Positions 26,782 through 36,993 of a stretch of 44,865 nt of DNA are shown piece after piece; position 1 is the stretch's first letter; each line of letters starts with the position of its first letter. Source of the DNA: Bacteroidota bacterium (GTDB lineage: Bacteria; Bacteroidota; Bacteroidia; Bacteroidales; JACABE01). The position numbers were made by a program, and so were the translations under genes. The stretch is from assembly GCA_013377005.1 (NCBI GenBank), contig JACABE010000032.1:1-44865 (forward strand), read 5' to 3'. The notes under the pieces were generated by a model. The model made no database searches, was not told the origin of the DNA, and was given only the letters and a program-made list of their open reading frames with translations.

Positions 26782-27525
26782 TTATTTAGATGTTAATCGT
26801 TGCTTGATAGCTTCATAAAGTACTACTCCACAAGCCACAGAAACATTTAAAGAAGCTATTTCTCCTAAAATAGGTATTTTTACAATATTATCTGTCAATC
26901 GCAAGTATTCAGGAGAAACGCCATCTTCTTCGGAACCCATAATAATTGCTGTTGGCACTGTATAATTAACCTTATAATGATAGTCTCCGCCTTTTTCAGA
27001 AGCCGCGATGATTTGCAAACCGCTTTTCCTTAAAAAATCAATCGTAATTTTGAGATTTTCGCTTCTACAAACAGGAACAATATGTAAAGCACCAGCAGAA
27101 GTTTTTAGTGCATCTGCATTAATTTGTGCACCACCTTTTGAAGGAATAATTATGGCATCAACTCCTGCACATTCTGCAGTACGGGCAATAGCTCCAAAAT
27201 TACGGACATCTGTTATCCTATCAAGAATAAGAATAAGTGGTGTTTTTCCTTGTTCCCAAATCATCGGAATTAGATTTTCAATCTGTGTATAAGAAACAAC
27301 TGAAGTAAAACAAGCTACGCCCTGATGGTTTTTCATGGTCAGCTTATTAAGCTTTTCCAATGGAACATATTGAAATGGAATATTGTTAGATTTGATTTCA
27401 TCCATTAATTCGAGATAAATTTCACCACGTAAGCCGTTTTGAATAAAAATCTTATCTATTTCTTTTCCTGATTTTATAGCTTCTATTACAGGACGTATGC
27501 CGTATAAAAAATTATCTGTGCTCAT
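26782..27525 (-). CDS. rlmB: 23S rRNA 2'-O-ribose methyltransferase RlmB (SpoU/TrmH family)
   Basis: A 247-residue SpoU-type methyltransferase that would methylate the 2'-O of a conserved 23S rRNA guanosine (Gm2251 in E. coli) with S-adenosylmethionine. An N-terminal L30e-like substrate domain (GIRPVIEAIKSGKEIDKIFI, KNHQGVACF) is followed by the knotted SPOUT domain with motif 1 RITDVRNFGAIARTAECAG, motif 2 IIMGSEEDGVS and motif 3 PILGEIASLNVSVACGVVLYE, all intact. ATG start. The gene is separated by 82 bp from rmuC, which lies upstream on the same strand, so the two could share a transcript. Confidence 0.9.
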   Translation of the reverse strand: MSTDNFLYGIRPVIEAIKSGKEIDKIFIQNGLRGEIYLELMDEIKSNNIPFQYVPLEKLNKLTMKNHQGVACFTSVVSYTQIENLIPMIWEQGKTPLILILDRITDVRNFGAIARTAECAGVDAIIIPSKGGAQINADALKTSAGALHIVPVCRSENLKITIDFLRKSGLQIIAASEKGGDYHYKVNYTVPTAIIMGSEEDGVSPEYLRLTDNIVKIPILGEIASLNVSVACGVVLYEAIKQRLTSK

Positions 27526-27607
27526 TGATTTGGTTATTTGTTATTTTTTATTTGTATTAGACTTTTTAGATGATTTATTTAGGTTATAGTAATTTTATAT
27601 ATTATTT

Positions 27608-28987
27608 CTATTCCTCAATTAAATCATCCGTCAATAGTTCCATTTGTTTTAAGGAAACTTCGGCTATGCTTTTTGTATTTTTTGCGCCTAATTGTCTTAA
27701 TTTTTCTACTCTACCTATTAGATTCCCACTTCCTGTATGTAGCTTTTTGTTGGCTTCCTGATAGGTTTTTTGAACGGTGTCTAATTGATTGCCTAATCTT
27801 TTTAAATCATCAACTAAGCTTGCAAATTTATCGTACAACTTCCCTCCTTCTGTGGCAATTTCAATGGCATTTTGAGTTTGTTTTTCTCTTTTCCATATCG
27901 ATTCAACCGTTTTAAGTGTGGCAAGTAATGTTGATGGACTTACGATGACTACTCTTTTGTCCCAAGCAAAATTAAACAACTCAATATCTTGCTGAATAGC
28001 TATGCTAAATGATGACTCTATCGGCAAAAACATCAATACAAAATCAGGGGTATTAAATGCATCGGATGAAGCATAACTTTTTTCACTTAGCCCTTTTACA
28101 TGGCTTTTTAATGAATCAATATGTAATTTGCTAAATTTTTCTTTGTCTTCGATAGCTTCTGCATTTACGTATTGCTCGTAAGCAATTAAAGATACCTTAG
28201 AATCGATAATAATGTGTTTGTTATCCGGTAGTTTTATAACAACATCCGGACGCAAAATTTCGTTGTGGTCGTTACGAGCAGTGAATTGTGTTTCGTATTC
28301 TTCGCCTTTGATAAGCCCTGAGCGTTCTAATATTCTTTCCAACACCATTTCGCCCCAATTTCCTTGCTTTTTATTATCGCCTTTTAAGGCTTTGGTTAAG
28401 TTATTGGCTTCTTCACTTATTTTGCTATTGAGTTCATACAGCTTTTTAACTTCTTCGCGTAAGCTGGTATTGTCGCGAACACCCTGTATGTGGGTTTCCT
28501 GTACTTTTTGCTCAAACAATTGAATTTTTTCCTTTAATGGATTGAGTATTTCAGATATATTTTTTTGATTGGTTGAAGTAAATTCCTGCGAATTCTGTTT
28601 GAGTATTTTGTTGGCAATATTCTCAAATTCGGTGGTAAATTTCTTTTGTATTTCTTCTAACTCTGCTTTTTGAGTATTTAGTTTCTCAACAACATTACGG
28701 TATTCAACTTCGGCTTTGGTGATACGATTTCCTAATAAATCTGACTTTTCCTGTTCGGCAGCAAGCAATGCTTTTATGGTTTCTTTTTCGTTTTCAATAT
28801 AAGCAATTGTGTTTTGAGCATTTTTGATTTGTATTTCTTTCTCGGTTTTTTCAACCAATAATAGCTTCTCGTTTTCCGAAATCAGAAGTTTAAACTGATC
28901 AATGGTTTTGTGTGATTTCTGTTTTGAGAGAATGTAACCAATTATAAACCCAAGTATTAATGCTATAAATGCCAATAGAAATTCCAT
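27608..28987 (-). CDS. rmuC: DNA recombination protein RmuC
   Basis: A 459-residue membrane-anchored protein. An N-terminal helix (MEFLLAFIALILGFIIGYIL) is followed by a long coiled coil (about residues 25-190) and the RmuC domain (about 195-430) with KQGNWGEMVLERILERSGL, LRPDVVIKLPDNKHIIIDSKVSL, FVLMFLPIESSF and VVIVSPSTLLATLKTV. The IIDSK segment is the endonuclease-like core motif of the family. In E. coli loss of RmuC raises inversion at short inverted repeats, and some homologues limit foreign DNA. ATG start with a promoter at 29013-29020. Confidence 0.92.
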   Translation of the reverse strand: MEFLLAFIALILGFIIGYILSKQKSHKTIDQFKLLISENEKLLLVEKTEKEIQIKNAQNTIAYIENEKETIKALLAAEQEKSDLLGNRITKAEVEYRNVVEKLNTQKAELEEIQKKFTTEFENIANKILKQNSQEFTSTNQKNISEILNPLKEKIQLFEQKVQETHIQGVRDNTSLREEVKKLYELNSKISEEANNLTKALKGDNKKQGNWGEMVLERILERSGLIKGEEYETQFTARNDHNEILRPDVVIKLPDNKHIIIDSKVSLIAYEQYVNAEAIEDKEKFSKLHIDSLKSHVKGLSEKSYASSDAFNTPDFVLMFLPIESSFSIAIQQDIELFNFAWDKRVVIVSPSTLLATLKTVESIWKREKQTQNAIEIATEGGKLYDKFASLVDDLKRLGNQLDTVQKTYQEANKKLHTGSGNLIGRVEKLRQLGAKNTKSIAEVSLKQMELLTDDLIEE

Positions 28988-29012
28988 AAATATTTTAGTA
29001 TATTTTCTTCTA

Positions 29013-29020
29013 CAAATCTA
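29013..29020 (-). promoter_or_regulatory. -7 promoter element of rmuC
   Basis: The minus strand reads TAGATTTG, matching TAnnTTTG, 25 bp before the ATG at 28987. Confidence 0.5.
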
Positions 29021-29055
29021 CAGATTTTTTAATTCAAAACTTCAACTTATCTTTC

Positions 29056-29063
29056 TATTTTTG
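29056..29063 (+). promoter_or_regulatory. -7 promoter element of the radical SAM gene
   Basis: TATTTTTG, matching TAnnTTTG, 13 bp before the ATG at 29077. It is divergent from rmuC. Confidence 0.55.
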
Positions 29064-29076
29064 CATTGTATTAAAA

Positions 29077-30003
29077 ATGGATGGATTGATAGCATTAAAA
29101 ACATGCAGAATTTGCCCACGAAATTGTGGTGTTAATCGCTATTCGGATAAATTGGGTTATTGTGGAAGCGATGCCGACTATAATATTTCTTCTATTGTAT
29201 TGCATAAAGGCGAAGAACCTGTAATTAGTGGTAAAAATGGAATTTGTAACGTGTTTTTCAGTCGTTGCAATTTGCAATGTATTTATTGCCAGAACGAGCA
29301 AATAAGTTGTAATAAGGGCAAGGTTATTTCGCATAAATATTCGCTTGAAGATATTACTGATAAAATCATAAGCATTTTCAAGCATTATCAAATTAACTCA
29401 GTAGGTTTTGTATCGCCTTCGCATTATGTTCCACATATTATTGCTATTATTGACAGCTTGCGTTCAAAAGGACTAAACCCTATTACGGTTTATAATACAA
29501 ATTCGTATGACAAAGCTGAAACTATTGGTCAGTTGGAAGGATATATTTCGGTGTATTTGCCCGATTTTAAATACAAGGATAATGGGCTGGCAAAAGATTT
29601 ATCAGGAGCAAATGATTATCCTGAAATAGCTGCAAAAGCCATCAAAGAAATGTATCGTCAAAAAGGAAGTACAATTATAAAAAACGATGAAGGTTTGGCT
29701 GAGTCGGGTTTAATTATCAGACATTTGATGTTGCCTTCGCAAATTGACAATAGCTTGAAAGTGATGCGTTTTATTGCTGATGAATTATCGCCCGATATTT
29801 CTTTATCGCTTATGGCGCAATACCATCCTATGCCAAACGTAAAATCGCATTCCTATTTAAACAGAAAGCTACATACAAGCGAATATGACATGGTTGTGAA
29901 AGCATCGGAGCAGCTTGGTTTTCATCGGGGTTGGATACAGGAATTAGAAAGTTCGGATGTTTATCTTCCCGATTTTCAAGAAAAAGATCCATTTGAGAGA
30001 TAA
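29077..30003 (+). CDS. Radical SAM protein, glycyl-radical-activase-like (PflX type)
   Basis: A 308-residue radical S-adenosylmethionine enzyme. The 4Fe-4S/SAM motif is CNLQCIYC with Cys64, Cys68 and Cys71, followed by NEQIS, as in pyruvate-formate-lyase-activase-like proteins. An N-terminal cluster of four cysteines (Cys10, 13, 17 and 29 in TCRICPRNCGVN and LGYCG) is a known feature of this subgroup and may hold another metal site. The remaining (betaalpha) barrel has EPVISGKNGICNVFFSRC and LMLPSQIDNS segments. There is no glycyl radical enzyme nearby, so the target is unknown. The gene stands alone, with its own promoter. Confident on superfamily, not on substrate. Confidence 0.85.
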   Translation: MDGLIALKTCRICPRNCGVNRYSDKLGYCGSDADYNISSIVLHKGEEPVISGKNGICNVFFSRCNLQCIYCQNEQISCNKGKVISHKYSLEDITDKIISIFKHYQINSVGFVSPSHYVPHIIAIIDSLRSKGLNPITVYNTNSYDKAETIGQLEGYISVYLPDFKYKDNGLAKDLSGANDYPEIAAKAIKEMYRQKGSTIIKNDEGLAESGLIIRHLMLPSQIDNSLKVMRFIADELSPDISLSLMAQYHPMPNVKSHSYLNRKLHTSEYDMVVKASEQLGFHRGWIQELESSDVYLPDFQEKDPFER

Positions 30004-30108
30004 AACTGGTTTTTAAATGAATTAGTTAAAATTTAATGGAAGGTATTATGAGACTCGCAAAACATTAAAGTGTGACACAATTTTTTTGTTAGTAATTTTT
30101 ATCAAGAC

Positions 30109-30972
30109 TTACTTTGAATCTAACTCTAAAAACCTATCATTCTCAACATTAAATAAAAATCCCGTATAACGATCGTAAGAAAAATACTTTGGTGTAACAA
30201 CATTTGAAGGTAAATTTTCTTTTACATATTTATTCATAAGATAGTTGTAGAAATAATTAGTATTTTTTATTGCCGAATAATCTGTCAACTGATAAATTCC
30301 AGCTAAAGTAATTGGTGTGATTTTATAATGATAAGTTACATTATTATTGGCATCATCCAAAAGAAAAGAACTTTCAAGTATATCTTTCATTGAAAAAGTG
30401 CTGTAAAAAACCTTTTCATTATTTAATCCTGAAGATGAAAATTCAAACCAATAATTTAAATTAATGACATTAAGCGTCTGGTCCTGATAATATACCAATG
30501 AATTAAAAAAAAGCTGTTCATCTCTATAAATATAATCATCTTCATTCATTTCAACTTGAGCAATATTCAAAATATACTTAGAAACTTCCAAAGAATTAAA
30601 GCTACTTATAGAATCTCGCGTAAATACCCTAAATCCATAACATTGAAGTTCATCCTTAATTTTTTCGTAAAACTTATTTAATAATTTTACATCGCTAATA
30701 GAATCTAAATACAATGTTTTGGCTGCCCACAAAGAATCTTGCGAAGATACATCCAATGAATCAAAATTTAAAATTCTCTTTAATTTTTCATTTGTAAGTA
30801 TCAACCGATCAGTACTAAGCAATAAAATAGGAGTGCCTTTTTTTGTATTTACAAATTCCCTTGCTAATTCACGTTCTGCTGTACATGAAAAAAGCAAGAC
30901 AATTAATATTGTTACAGAAAATAGTACTCCTATTTTATTAAAACTCGATTGCTTAGTAGTTGTTTTGTTCAT
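30109..30972 (-). CDS. Lipoprotein of unknown function (end of parC-fprA run)
   Basis: A 287-residue lipoprotein. A polar N terminus (MNKTTTKQSSFNK) precedes a hydrophobic stretch ending in the lipobox LLFSC with Cys30. The mature part begins AERELAREFVNTKKG, then has alternating strands and helices with several aromatic clusters (YWFEFSSS, YHYKITPITLAG, NTNYFYNYLMNKYV). I do not recognise a domain. It starts 32 bp after the flavodiiron gene on the same strand and is the last gene of a run that begins at 36957, so it is probably cotranscribed, although its link to those functions is unclear. Confidence 0.7.
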   Translation of the reverse strand: MNKTTTKQSSFNKIGVLFSVTILIVLLFSCTAERELAREFVNTKKGTPILLLSTDRLILTNEKLKRILNFDSLDVSSQDSLWAAKTLYLDSISDVKLLNKFYEKIKDELQCYGFRVFTRDSISSFNSLEVSKYILNIAQVEMNEDDYIYRDEQLFFNSLVYYQDQTLNVINLNYWFEFSSSGLNNEKVFYSTFSMKDILESSFLLDDANNNVTYHYKITPITLAGIYQLTDYSAIKNTNYFYNYLMNKYVKENLPSNVVTPKYFSYDRYTGFLFNVENDRFLELDSK

Positions 30973-31004
30973 AAAGATCTATTAACGCAAAAAAAATGCG
31001 AAAA

Positions 31005-32210
31005 TTATATTTGCTCAAGCATTTTTTGTCCAAAAGCATTTCCGTAATCTAAGCATTTATTAATTTGTTCGTTATGTGGTGTAAATTTAATAAACAAACT
31101 TTCACCAAAGAAATTTAATTTTAAATTGATTAAATTACTTTCGATAATTTTAGCTCCTTCACCGCTCCAACCGTAAGAACCAAAAGCACCAGCTAATTTA
31201 CCTTTGTCGCGTAATGGATTAATTAAAGCAAACATCGTATAAATTTGCATTAATATATTTTGGTTAATTGTTGGACTTCCTATTATCAAAGCATTGCTTT
31301 TTGCAATTTTTTCATCTAATTCGCCAAGTGACATAGTTTCAATATCGCATACATCTACTATAAAACTACCTGTTTGTTTGATACCTTCTGCAATTTTTTC
31401 AGCTAACATAGCTGTGTTATGATATGCAGAAACATAAGTTATCAATACTCGATTTTCATCAGGTAATGCTATGGCTAATTTTGAAAATTCTTCAGATAAA
31501 TCTACATAGCGTTTCCATGTTTCAGTTAATAAAGGACCATGCCCGTTACATATCGCTTTGATTTCCAAAGGACGTATCTTTTCAATGGCTTTCAACATGA
31601 AACGACTGTAAGGTTTCATTATCACATCAAAATAGTATTTAAAAGCATCGTCCCAGTTTCCAACTTCGGTATCATACATTCTTTCATCACAAAAATGAGC
31701 TCCAAAAGAATCGCAGGTAAAAAGTACTTTATCTTCTTCTAAGTAACAATACATTGAATCGGGCCAGTGTAAATTAGGAGCACTTATGAATTTAATTTTT
31801 TTATTTCCTAAATCCAAAACGTCTCCATCTTTAACTACTAGGTGTGGGAATTCTTCGCCTAATAAATCATTTAGATAACGAATAGCATTTCCGCTACCAA
31901 CCACAATTGCCTTTGGTGCAATTTGTAATAAATTTTTCAAATTACCTGAATGATCAGGTTCAGTATGGTTTAAAATTATGTATTCAATTTCAGCAGGATT
32001 ACAAACTGCTTTTATTTTTTGTAAATAAGTATCCCAAAATTTTTCTTTGGTAGTTTCAACGATAGTTTTTTTATCGGCATTTATAAAATATGAATTGTAA
32101 GTTGTACCATATTTTGTTTCCATCACTACATCAAATGTAACTATATCCGGATCAAGCACACCTATCCATTTAACATCATCTGTTACTTTTAAAATTTTAT
32201 TATCAGTCAT
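31005..32210 (-). CDS. Flavodiiron protein (FprA/ROO family A-type flavoprotein)
   Basis: A 401-residue soluble enzyme that reduces O2 to water and/or NO to N2O at a diiron site, protecting anaerobes. The metallo-beta-lactamase-like domain carries all expected ligands: His82, Glu84, Asp86 and His87 in HTEPDHSGN, His148 in LHWPDSMY, Asp167 in FTCDSFG and His224 in NGHGPLL. The flavodoxin domain follows at about residues 253-395 with the FMN-binding [17 protein letters not shown] and [12 protein letters not shown]. No rubredoxin domain is fused and none is encoded next to it. It lies 25 bp after parC and 32 bp before the lipoprotein gene. Confidence 0.94.
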   Translation of the reverse strand: MTDNKILKVTDDVKWIGVLDPDIVTFDVVMETKYGTTYNSYFINADKKTIVETTKEKFWDTYLQKIKAVCNPAEIEYIILNHTEPDHSGNLKNLLQIAPKAIVVGSGNAIRYLNDLLGEEFPHLVVKDGDVLDLGNKKIKFISAPNLHWPDSMYCYLEEDKVLFTCDSFGAHFCDERMYDTEVGNWDDAFKYYFDVIMKPYSRFMLKAIEKIRPLEIKAICNGHGPLLTETWKRYVDLSEEFSKLAIALPDENRVLITYVSAYHNTAMLAEKIAEGIKQTGSFIVDVCDIETMSLGELDEKIAKSNALIIGSPTINQNILMQIYTMFALINPLRDKGKLAGAFGSYGWSGEGAKIIESNLINLKLNFFGESLFIKFTPHNEQINKCLDYGNAFGQKMLEQI

Positions 32211-32235
32211 ATAAAGAATTAATTATTATTTCTTT

Positions 32236-34893
32236 TTAAAAAAGTGTCATTTGTACTGGTTCATCGTCATCTTCTTCATCCGTTTTTCTTTCAGAAATCT
32301 TTCCAAAATCTTCAAACGGATCAGGTTTAGTTTCAATTTCCTCAATTTCGGTAGATAATTCAATGGTATTTTCATTTTCGTAAGGCAAAGGATCTAACAT
32401 TATCACTTCTTTTACAAAGTGGCTAGTTAACCTTTTCCCTTTTGCTTTAAACCCTTTAACGGCAATAAAATCAGCAAGCAATATTATTTCATTATCAATA
32501 TGTTTACCATTCTTCTTTTCATCAAAAACAACCTCAGCCTGAGGTAAATAATCGTTAGAAACCGAATAGATGAACGAATCGTTATGTTCACCTAAAAAAT
32601 CTTGTTTTTTATCAGATTCTTCTATTTGAAATCTTTTAACATAAGCCTTTTTAACCTCACCGTCATAATAGACGGTTGAAATAATTTTTGCAGGATTATA
32701 TTTTTCGATAATGATCATATCTTCATCAAAATGATTTGATAAATCAAAGCTCAGTAAACGATAATGACCCGATTTCATGATGGTTAATATCTTATCAGTT
32801 GGTTTAAAAGCACCTAAGTAAACTCCTCTCGATTCTGTATTTAATCGCATTACGGTTTCATCGTACCAAATATTTCTGGCACCTAAGGTTGAAACGCCTT
32901 CATCTTTTAAAGCTACTTTTTTAACTAAATGCTTGGTTAAAATATTCCCTTGTGAACTTCTTCCTTTAATAGCCAGATCGCTAAAATCAAAATCAAAAAT
33001 AGTTTTCTTAAGCTTTGGTTTAGGTTTATGTATTACCTTAACAACTTCAGCTTCTCCATTTTGATTAGCAGTAAAATAAAGCACTTTGCTCCCTTTAGTT
33101 CCTTTGGTAAGGTCATATTCTTTATCACGAGTTACACCTACTACTGCAAACCTTTTTATATAAGCACTTCCTTTTACACCATCCTGATATACCATGTTAT
33201 AAATAGTCCGCTCATCGTTACGACGGAAAACAGCAATATGTAAGATATTCTGTCCGACAAATACTTTATCTGCTACTTTGGTAACAATAAAGGTACCATC
33301 TTCTCTAAAGACAATTATATCATCTATATCAGAACATTCACCCACTAACTCATCTTTTTTAAGTCCTGTTCCTGCAAATCCTTCCACTTTATTTACGTAT
33401 AGTCTTTCGTTAGCAACAGCCACCATGGTTGCTTCGATATTTTCAAAGTTACGGAGCTCAGTTTTTCGTTCTTTTCCCTTGCCGTATTTCTTTTGAATGC
33501 GGAGGAAAAAATCAATGACATATTGCGTTAGATGTGCCAAATCGTATTCAACTTGTTTAATATCATCTTCAATAGCTTTGATTACATCATCTGCTTTATC
33601 GGAATTGTATTTTGAAATACGATCTATTGGGATTTTTCTTAAACGGAGAATATCTTCCAAACTAACTGCTCTGACAAGATTTTGTGTATATGGTTTTAAG
33701 CCAATATCAATGGCTTCGTTAATTTCGGCATCTGTTTTACATTTTTTCATATCTTCATACACTTCTTTTTCGATAAAGATACGTTCTAAAGACACAAAAT
33801 GCCATTGCTCAAGCAATTCGCCTTTTTCTATTTCAAGTTCAAGCTTAAGGAGAGCTACAGTATTGTCTGTAGATATTTTCAGGATTTCTTTTACGCCAAT
33901 AAATTTAGGCCGTCCGGCATCAATAATACAGCTATTAGGCGAAACGGATACTTCGCAATTGGTAAATGCATACAATGCATCAATTGTAGTATCAGGAGAA
34001 ATACCTGATGCCAAATGTATAAGTATTTCTACATCACGAGCAGTGTTATCATCTATTTTACGAATTTTTATTTTGCCTTTATCGTTGGCTATAATAATAG
34101 ATTCTATTAATGAAGATGTAGTTACACCAAATGGTAATTCGGTAATGACCAACGTTTTTTTATCTAACTGATTTATTTTTGCACGTATTCTTATTCTGCC
34201 TCCTCTTAAACCATCATTGTATTTTGTTACATCTGCCATACCGCCGGTAAGAAAATCGGGCATGAGCTCAAAATCTTTACCTTCAAGTATTTTGATGGAT
34301 GCATCAATTAATTCATTAAAGTTATGAGGAAGTATTTTTGAAGCCAGGCCAACAGCAATACCTTCTACTCCTTGTGTAAGTAATAATGGAAATTTAACAG
34401 GTAATGTAATAGGCTCTTTGTTTCTGCCATCATAAGAAGGTTTCCAACGGGTAGTTTTAGGATTGAAAACAACATCTAAAGCAAATTTAGATAATCTGGC
34501 TTCGATATATCTTGGTGCTGCTGCTCCGTCGCCGGTATGAACATTCCCCCAGTTTCCCTGGCAATCAATCAACAATTCTTTTTGCCCCAATTGAACCAAT
34601 GCATCACCTATAGATGCATCGCCATGAGGATGGTACTTCATTGTATGCCCGATAATATTGGCTACTTTGTTGTAACGACCATCGTCCAACTCTTTCATAG
34701 CATGCAATATTCTTCGCTGCACGGGTTTTAATCCATCATTAACTTCAGGAACGGCACGTTCAAGGATTACGTAAGAAGCATAATCCAAAAACCAGTCTTT
34801 ATACATACCCGTTAGGTGCAATGTCTTTCGGATTTCTTTATTAGAGTCGTCCGTAACAAAACCGCTTTCGTTTATTTCAGTGTTTTCTTCCAT
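32236..34893 (-). CDS. parC: DNA topoisomerase IV subunit A
   Basis: An 885-residue type IIA topoisomerase A subunit that would cut and rejoin both DNA strands to unlink daughter chromosomes. The N-terminal breakage-reunion domain has ERAVPEVNDGLKPVQRRIL, HPHGDASIGDAL and the catalytic Tyr129 in APRYIEARLSKFA; further on is IAVGLASKILPHNF. A coiled-coil and a C-terminal beta-pinwheel-like region (about 520-830) follow, and the tail is acidic (EEDDDEPVQMTLF). Bacteroidota ParC often resembles this more than GyrA, and there is no GyrA-box QRRGGKG, which favours ParC. parE is not adjacent in the window. The start is the ATG after a short leader 18 bp from the upstream gene. Confidence 0.88.
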   Translation of the reverse strand: MEENTEINESGFVTDDSNKEIRKTLHLTGMYKDWFLDYASYVILERAVPEVNDGLKPVQRRILHAMKELDDGRYNKVANIIGHTMKYHPHGDASIGDALVQLGQKELLIDCQGNWGNVHTGDGAAAPRYIEARLSKFALDVVFNPKTTRWKPSYDGRNKEPITLPVKFPLLLTQGVEGIAVGLASKILPHNFNELIDASIKILEGKDFELMPDFLTGGMADVTKYNDGLRGGRIRIRAKINQLDKKTLVITELPFGVTTSSLIESIIIANDKGKIKIRKIDDNTARDVEILIHLASGISPDTTIDALYAFTNCEVSVSPNSCIIDAGRPKFIGVKEILKISTDNTVALLKLELEIEKGELLEQWHFVSLERIFIEKEVYEDMKKCKTDAEINEAIDIGLKPYTQNLVRAVSLEDILRLRKIPIDRISKYNSDKADDVIKAIEDDIKQVEYDLAHLTQYVIDFFLRIQKKYGKGKERKTELRNFENIEATMVAVANERLYVNKVEGFAGTGLKKDELVGECSDIDDIIVFREDGTFIVTKVADKVFVGQNILHIAVFRRNDERTIYNMVYQDGVKGSAYIKRFAVVGVTRDKEYDLTKGTKGSKVLYFTANQNGEAEVVKVIHKPKPKLKKTIFDFDFSDLAIKGRSSQGNILTKHLVKKVALKDEGVSTLGARNIWYDETVMRLNTESRGVYLGAFKPTDKILTIMKSGHYRLLSFDLSNHFDEDMIIIEKYNPAKIISTVYYDGEVKKAYVKRFQIEESDKKQDFLGEHNDSFIYSVSNDYLPQAEVVFDEKKNGKHIDNEIILLADFIAVKGFKAKGKRLTSHFVKEVIMLDPLPYENENTIELSTEIEEIETKPDPFEDFGKISERKTDEEDDDEPVQMTLF

Positions 34894-34911
34894 CTATCAA
34901 TCTAAATTCCA

Positions 34912-36957
34912 TTACTTCCATAATCGTATCAATACTACTTCTCCCAAAAGGAAAATCAGGGCTAAAATTACAAACAATTTCCATAATTTTATACCTTGAT
35001 TGATTTCTTTTATTAACATTCCGAGGTGTTTTTTACCACTTTCAATCAGTGTGAAATTATTGAGTTGTTTGTCTTTTAATTGTTGTTCAATTTCTTTGAT
35101 TGTATAAAAATCAAGTCGGGACTCGTTGCGGTCGTAGTTAAAAGAAATGTTAGAAACCAAGTCTTTTCCTGCAAAAAGTTTATAGTTTTCTGCTTGTTTT
35201 ACCTGATTATGAAAACTAACTTCTAACTGCGAATCCATGTTTTTATGTTCAGGAATAACATCGAAACCTAAGGCTTCGTTTTTTAGTTTCAATACATCTT
35301 CGCCTTGCAAATTAATATTTTTTAGCGCAATGGATTCATCATTGCCAATGGTATAAAACAATTTAGTAATGGGTTGACTTTGAAGTGCGATATTTAATAA
35401 TGCTGGAACAAAGATTGCATGACGGGGAAAATTACTCCAGCTTGCATCTAAGGGTACTGCTGATTGATATACAATTCCTTTGCCTGTGATGCATGCAGTT
35501 AAAAAATCTTTGTTATTGAGCATTCTAAGTAAATACTCTTTGCGTGTAAGCTGTTTACTTGCAAAAGTATAAAACGAAAATACTTTAGGTAAGTCAATGT
35601 TTTCGGGAAGCTTTTCAAATACATCGGCAAACACAGGATGATGAATATTAAGTTGCTCTACGCGAGTATCGGTAGAATCTTTGTTTTCATAGGTATTAAT
35701 GTTCAATGTAGTGGAAAATTGTCGATAGCTTTCGAAATCAATGTTGGTAGCTGGAAATACCAGGAGGCTTCCGCCATTGTCGACAAATCTTTTTAGTTCC
35801 TGGGTTAAACCTGTTGATATGGTTTTTAAACCATTAAGCACTATTAAATCATTGTTGCGGAAAGCTGCATAATCAATATTTCGTTCGTTTACATTGCTCA
35901 ATGTAAAAACTGAATCGAGCTGATAAATTTTGTTGAGATATTGACTTTCTTCGCTTCCATTGATGAGCATTACTGCTATGTTTTTGGCTACATTGTATGA
36001 GAAATAAAATTTATCATCATATACAATGGGGTAATCGGTAAGTTCTACATAACCGCTTTGGTAACCACTTTCGGTGATGCGATACGAAACGCTCATGGTA
36101 AGCTCGTCTTTTTCTTTAACATCGAAACTTGCCACAGCCCGTTGATTTCCGTTTATGATTAACTTTAACGGGATTTTTTCATACGCAATATCAGAAGCAT
36201 TTTTAATTTTCACATTGAGTTTTACATTTTTGTTGAGCTGCAATATGGGCGAATCGAACCAGCAGCTATCAATGTAAAGGTTGTTGCTTTTTTGAGGAAT
36301 GACAGGAATCAGATAAGTAGAAACATTGGTGTCGTTTTGTATGGCATCAAATAGGGTAACGCTCTTTTGAAAATCGCTGATTAGGTAAGAAGCTTTGTTG
36401 GTTTGTGGCGAAAGGTTTAATACATCGTTCTGGCGTTTGAGAATCTCGGGCAGCTTGCGTACCGAAGGCGATATTTCTACTTCATCCAATAGTTGCAAAA
36501 ATTCTTCTTTGCTGAACAAATGCTGGTGTTTTCCTTCAAAATCGTTGGTAAGCAATTGAAATAAATCGGAATTAGGATAGGCTGATACTATTTCCCTGGC
36601 TTTTTGTTTGGCTACATCCAGCAGTTTGGTTTCATCGGCAACGGATTCCATGCTGAATGAGTTGTCAACATAAATACTTACTACGTTTTTGCCTTGTATT
36701 GCTTTTTTGTTTCCCATAAAAGGCAGATAGGGTTGGGCAAATGCCAATACCAGACAAATAATTGCCAGTATGCGCATGGCAAGTATTAATAAATGCTTAA
36801 GCCGCGAATATTTTTGGGTTTGAACTTTTAGTTCTTCCAAAAAACTTACGTTGGAAAAATAAACTTTCTTAAACCTTCGGAAATTAAATAGATGAATGAT
36901 GATTGGGATGCCTACAGCGAGCAGACCCCAAAGGAAATATGGATTTATAAAGTGCAT
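34912..36957 (-). CDS. BatA-like double-transmembrane membrane protein
   Basis: A 681-residue inner-membrane protein of the N-terminal double-transmembrane family. It begins MHFINPYFLWGLLAVGIPIIIHLFNFRRFKKVYFSNVSFLEEL, and the second helix is about residues 57-75 (HLLILAMRILAIICLVLAFAQ, then PYLPF). A von Willebrand-A-like segment follows (VVSIYVDNSFSME). The large periplasmic part resembles carboxypeptidase-regulatory/GATase-like folds, and a C-terminal helix (LWKLFVILALIFLLGEVVLI) ends the protein. Related Bat proteins in Bacteroides are linked to aerotolerance, but the role of this type is unproven. It is the first gene of the run with parC, the flavodiiron gene and a lipoprotein, and has a promoter at 36994-37001. 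Confidence 0.8.
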   Translation of the reverse strand: MHFINPYFLWGLLAVGIPIIIHLFNFRRFKKVYFSNVSFLEELKVQTQKYSRLKHLLILAMRILAIICLVLAFAQPYLPFMGNKKAIQGKNVVSIYVDNSFSMESVADETKLLDVAKQKAREIVSAYPNSDLFQLLTNDFEGKHQHLFSKEEFLQLLDEVEISPSVRKLPEILKRQNDVLNLSPQTNKASYLISDFQKSVTLFDAIQNDTNVSTYLIPVIPQKSNNLYIDSCWFDSPILQLNKNVKLNVKIKNASDIAYEKIPLKLIINGNQRAVASFDVKEKDELTMSVSYRITESGYQSGYVELTDYPIVYDDKFYFSYNVAKNIAVMLINGSEESQYLNKIYQLDSVFTLSNVNERNIDYAAFRNNDLIVLNGLKTISTGLTQELKRFVDNGGSLLVFPATNIDFESYRQFSTTLNINTYENKDSTDTRVEQLNIHHPVFADVFEKLPENIDLPKVFSFYTFASKQLTRKEYLLRMLNNKDFLTACITGKGIVYQSAVPLDASWSNFPRHAIFVPALLNIALQSQPITKLFYTIGNDESIALKNINLQGEDVLKLKNEALGFDVIPEHKNMDSQLEVSFHNQVKQAENYKLFAGKDLVSNISFNYDRNESRLDFYTIKEIEQQLKDKQLNNFTLIESGKKHLGMLIKEINQGIKLWKLFVILALIFLLGEVVLIRLWK

Positions 36958-36993
36958 TGCGATGAATTGAAACAGCGATTAAAATTAGTGCAA

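Noticed and set aside
33497-34171. 224-residue plus-strand frame
   Set aside because: It is antisense to parC, Ser/Ile-rich from codon shadowing, and has no domain.
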